A model generated the notes under the pieces. That model ran no database searches and had not been told where the DNA came from. It was given only the letters and a program-made list of their open reading frames with translations. The translations under genes were made by a program, and so were the position numbers. A stretch of 64,000 bases of DNA from Vicugna pacos (lineage: Eukaryota > Chordata > Mammalia > Artiodactyla > Camelidae). Each line of letters starts with the position of its first letter. The stretch's first letter is position 1. This document shows, piece by piece, positions 63,201-64,000 of this stretch. The stretch covers positions 2,626,453-2,690,452 of the forward strand of contig NC_133008.1 in assembly GCF_048564905.1 (NCBI RefSeq), in the 5' to 3' direction.

Positions 63201-63989
63201 ACTCGGTTTTACAGTGAAAACGGCAGGCACTTCAAACCGTCACTAGGAAAAAAACTGGGAAACCAGAGTAAGGGTTTCTCCTGCAACCCGTTCCCTTTGT
63301 GCTGGATGAACGAACGTCTCTCCACATGCTCAGTTCTGAGAGATAAGTGTGTGTGAAAGCCGTCCTTCACCTAGCTTGAAGGGAACACAAAGTTTCTTTT
63401 CAGTTGCCAACTCCACTCCATACATATATATGGGGAGGTACAAGCTCCAACTCGGTTTTACAGTGAAAACGACAGGCACTTCAAACCGGCACTAGGAAAC
63501 AGACTGAGAAACCAGAGTAAGGGTTTCTCCTGCAACCCGTTCCCTTTGTGCTGGTTGAACGAACGTCTCTCCACATGCTCAGTTCTGAGAGATAAGTGTG
63601 TGTGAAAGCCGTCCTTCACCTAGCTTGAAGGGAACACAAAGTTTCTTTTCAGTTGCCAAGTCCACTCCATACATGTATATGGGGAGGTACAAGCTCCAAC
63701 TCGGTTTTACAGTGAAAACGGCAGGCACTTCAAACCGGCACTAGGAAACAGACTGAGAATCCAGAGTACGGGTTTCTCCTACAACCCATTCCCTTTGTGC
63801 TGGATGAACGAACGTCTCTCCACATGCTCAGTTCTGAGAGATAAGTGTGTGTGAAAGCCGTCCTTCACCTAGCTTGAAGGGAACACAAAGTTTCTTTTCA
63901 GTTGCCAACTCCACTCCATACATATATATGGGGAGGTACAAGCTCCAACTCGGTTTTACAGAGAAAACGACAGGCACTTCAAACCGGCA
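60255..63989 (+). repeat. Near-identical copy of 53781-57515 (M243-M257)
   Basis: Fifteen monomers (3735 bp) repeat M217-M231 at a spacing of exactly 26 monomers (6474 bp). Every rare marker is kept in order: CCCGTTTCC, TTTCGCC, CACTGGG, GTGTGAGTG, CTCCGGC, TTCTTAGAG, CAATTC, GACTGGG, CTCAATTC, the paired CCCATT monomers, the A-rich opening, GCTGGTTGAAC, GAGTACGGG and ACAGAGAAAA. I see two differences: CAGTTGCAAAC in M222 against CAGTTGCCAAC in M248, and ACTAGAAAAC at M224 against ACTAGGAAAC at M250. The duplicate runs into the right edge, so the true unit may be a 26-monomer repeat continuing outside. Confidence 0.93.
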
Positions 63990-64000
63990 CTAGGAAACAG
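63990..64000 (+). repeat. Partial monomer at right edge (M258)
   Basis: The first 11 bases of the next monomer (CTAGGAAACAG). It shows that the array continues beyond the window. Confidence 0.97.

Larger units (their letters stand above)
1..64000 (+). repeat. 249-bp satellite array filling the window
   Basis: The sequence CTAGGAAAC recurs every 249 bases from base 1 to base 63990 (1, 250, 499, 748 and so on), giving 257 complete monomers and an 11-base fragment. All copies face the same way and follow each other directly; no spacer, inversion or foreign insertion was seen. If every monomer were exactly 249 bp the last would start at 63994. It starts at 63990, and three short deletions (in M13, M63 and M141) account for the 4-base difference. 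Most monomers differ from the consensus at only a few of about 25 recurrent sites. Known biology: such arrays are typical of centromeres, pericentromeres and other heterochromatin and evolve by unequal exchange. The chromosomal role here is inference. Both edges lie beyond the window. I do not recognise the family. Confidence 0.99.

Noticed and set aside
1-64000. CRISPR array
   Set aside because: The repeats are 249 bp, contiguous and without unique spacers; period and structure do not fit CRISPR.
1-64000. Identification as a well-known satellite (alpha, mouse major/minor, Arabidopsis 178-bp, CentC)
   Set aside because: Period and motifs differ from all of these as I remember them; no name is assigned without a database search.
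1-64000. Mobile element, viral copy or rRNA/tRNA gene inside the array
   Set aside because: Every 249-bp interval was read as a satellite monomer; none contains foreign sequence or a length increase.

Overview
The whole 64-kb window is one uninterrupted satellite DNA array. A 249-bp monomer (about 47% G+C by hand count of the consensus) is repeated head-to-tail, always in the same orientation, from base 1 to base 64000. There are 257 complete monomers plus the first 11 bases of the 258th. I number them M1 to M257 from the CTAGG at base 1, and monomer positions 1-249 below refer to that phase. I found no gene, RNA gene, transposon, CRISPR array or unique sequence anywhere. The array runs off both ends of the window.

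The source is almost certainly a eukaryotic chromosome assembled from long reads, in a centromeric, pericentromeric or other heterochromatic block. The sequence alone does not identify the species. The period does not fit the satellites I know well (primate alpha, mouse major and minor, the main plant centromeric repeats), and I see no CENP-B box.

The information lies in the pattern of shared variants. Length is almost perfectly conserved: only three short deletions (2, 1 and 1 bp) are needed to explain the coordinates. About 25 recurrent substitutions give each monomer a type, and these types occur in ordered, repeated strings (higher-order repeats).

Layout. 1-2490: short four/five-monomer modules. 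2491-3484: four near-consensus monomers. 3485-14938 (M15-M60): left copy of a 46-monomer segment. 14939-16431: mosaic linker. 16432-22656: two indistinguishable 8-monomer units followed by a related nine-monomer stretch. 22657-34110 (M92-M137): right copy of the 46-monomer segment, 19.17 kb from the left one. 34111-41330: mosaic with further copies of the same strings. 41331-44567: an 8-monomer unit and the start of a second. 44070-47057: two 6-monomer units. 47058-49298: mosaic. 49299-56768: a 17-monomer unit followed by a 13-monomer derivative that lost exactly four monomers. 56769-60254: older relatives of the left-hand blocks. 60255-64000: a near-identical copy of 53781-57515 at a spacing of 6474 bp.

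Copies differ by whole monomers, with fusions inside monomers that stay in register. This is the signature of unequal crossing-over or replication-based amplification. The closest copies (no difference or two differences seen) lie at 16.4-20.4 kb and from 44 kb to the end, while the 19-kb-spaced pair is more diverged. All comparisons were made by eye from diagnostic sites, so unlisted single differences may exist.
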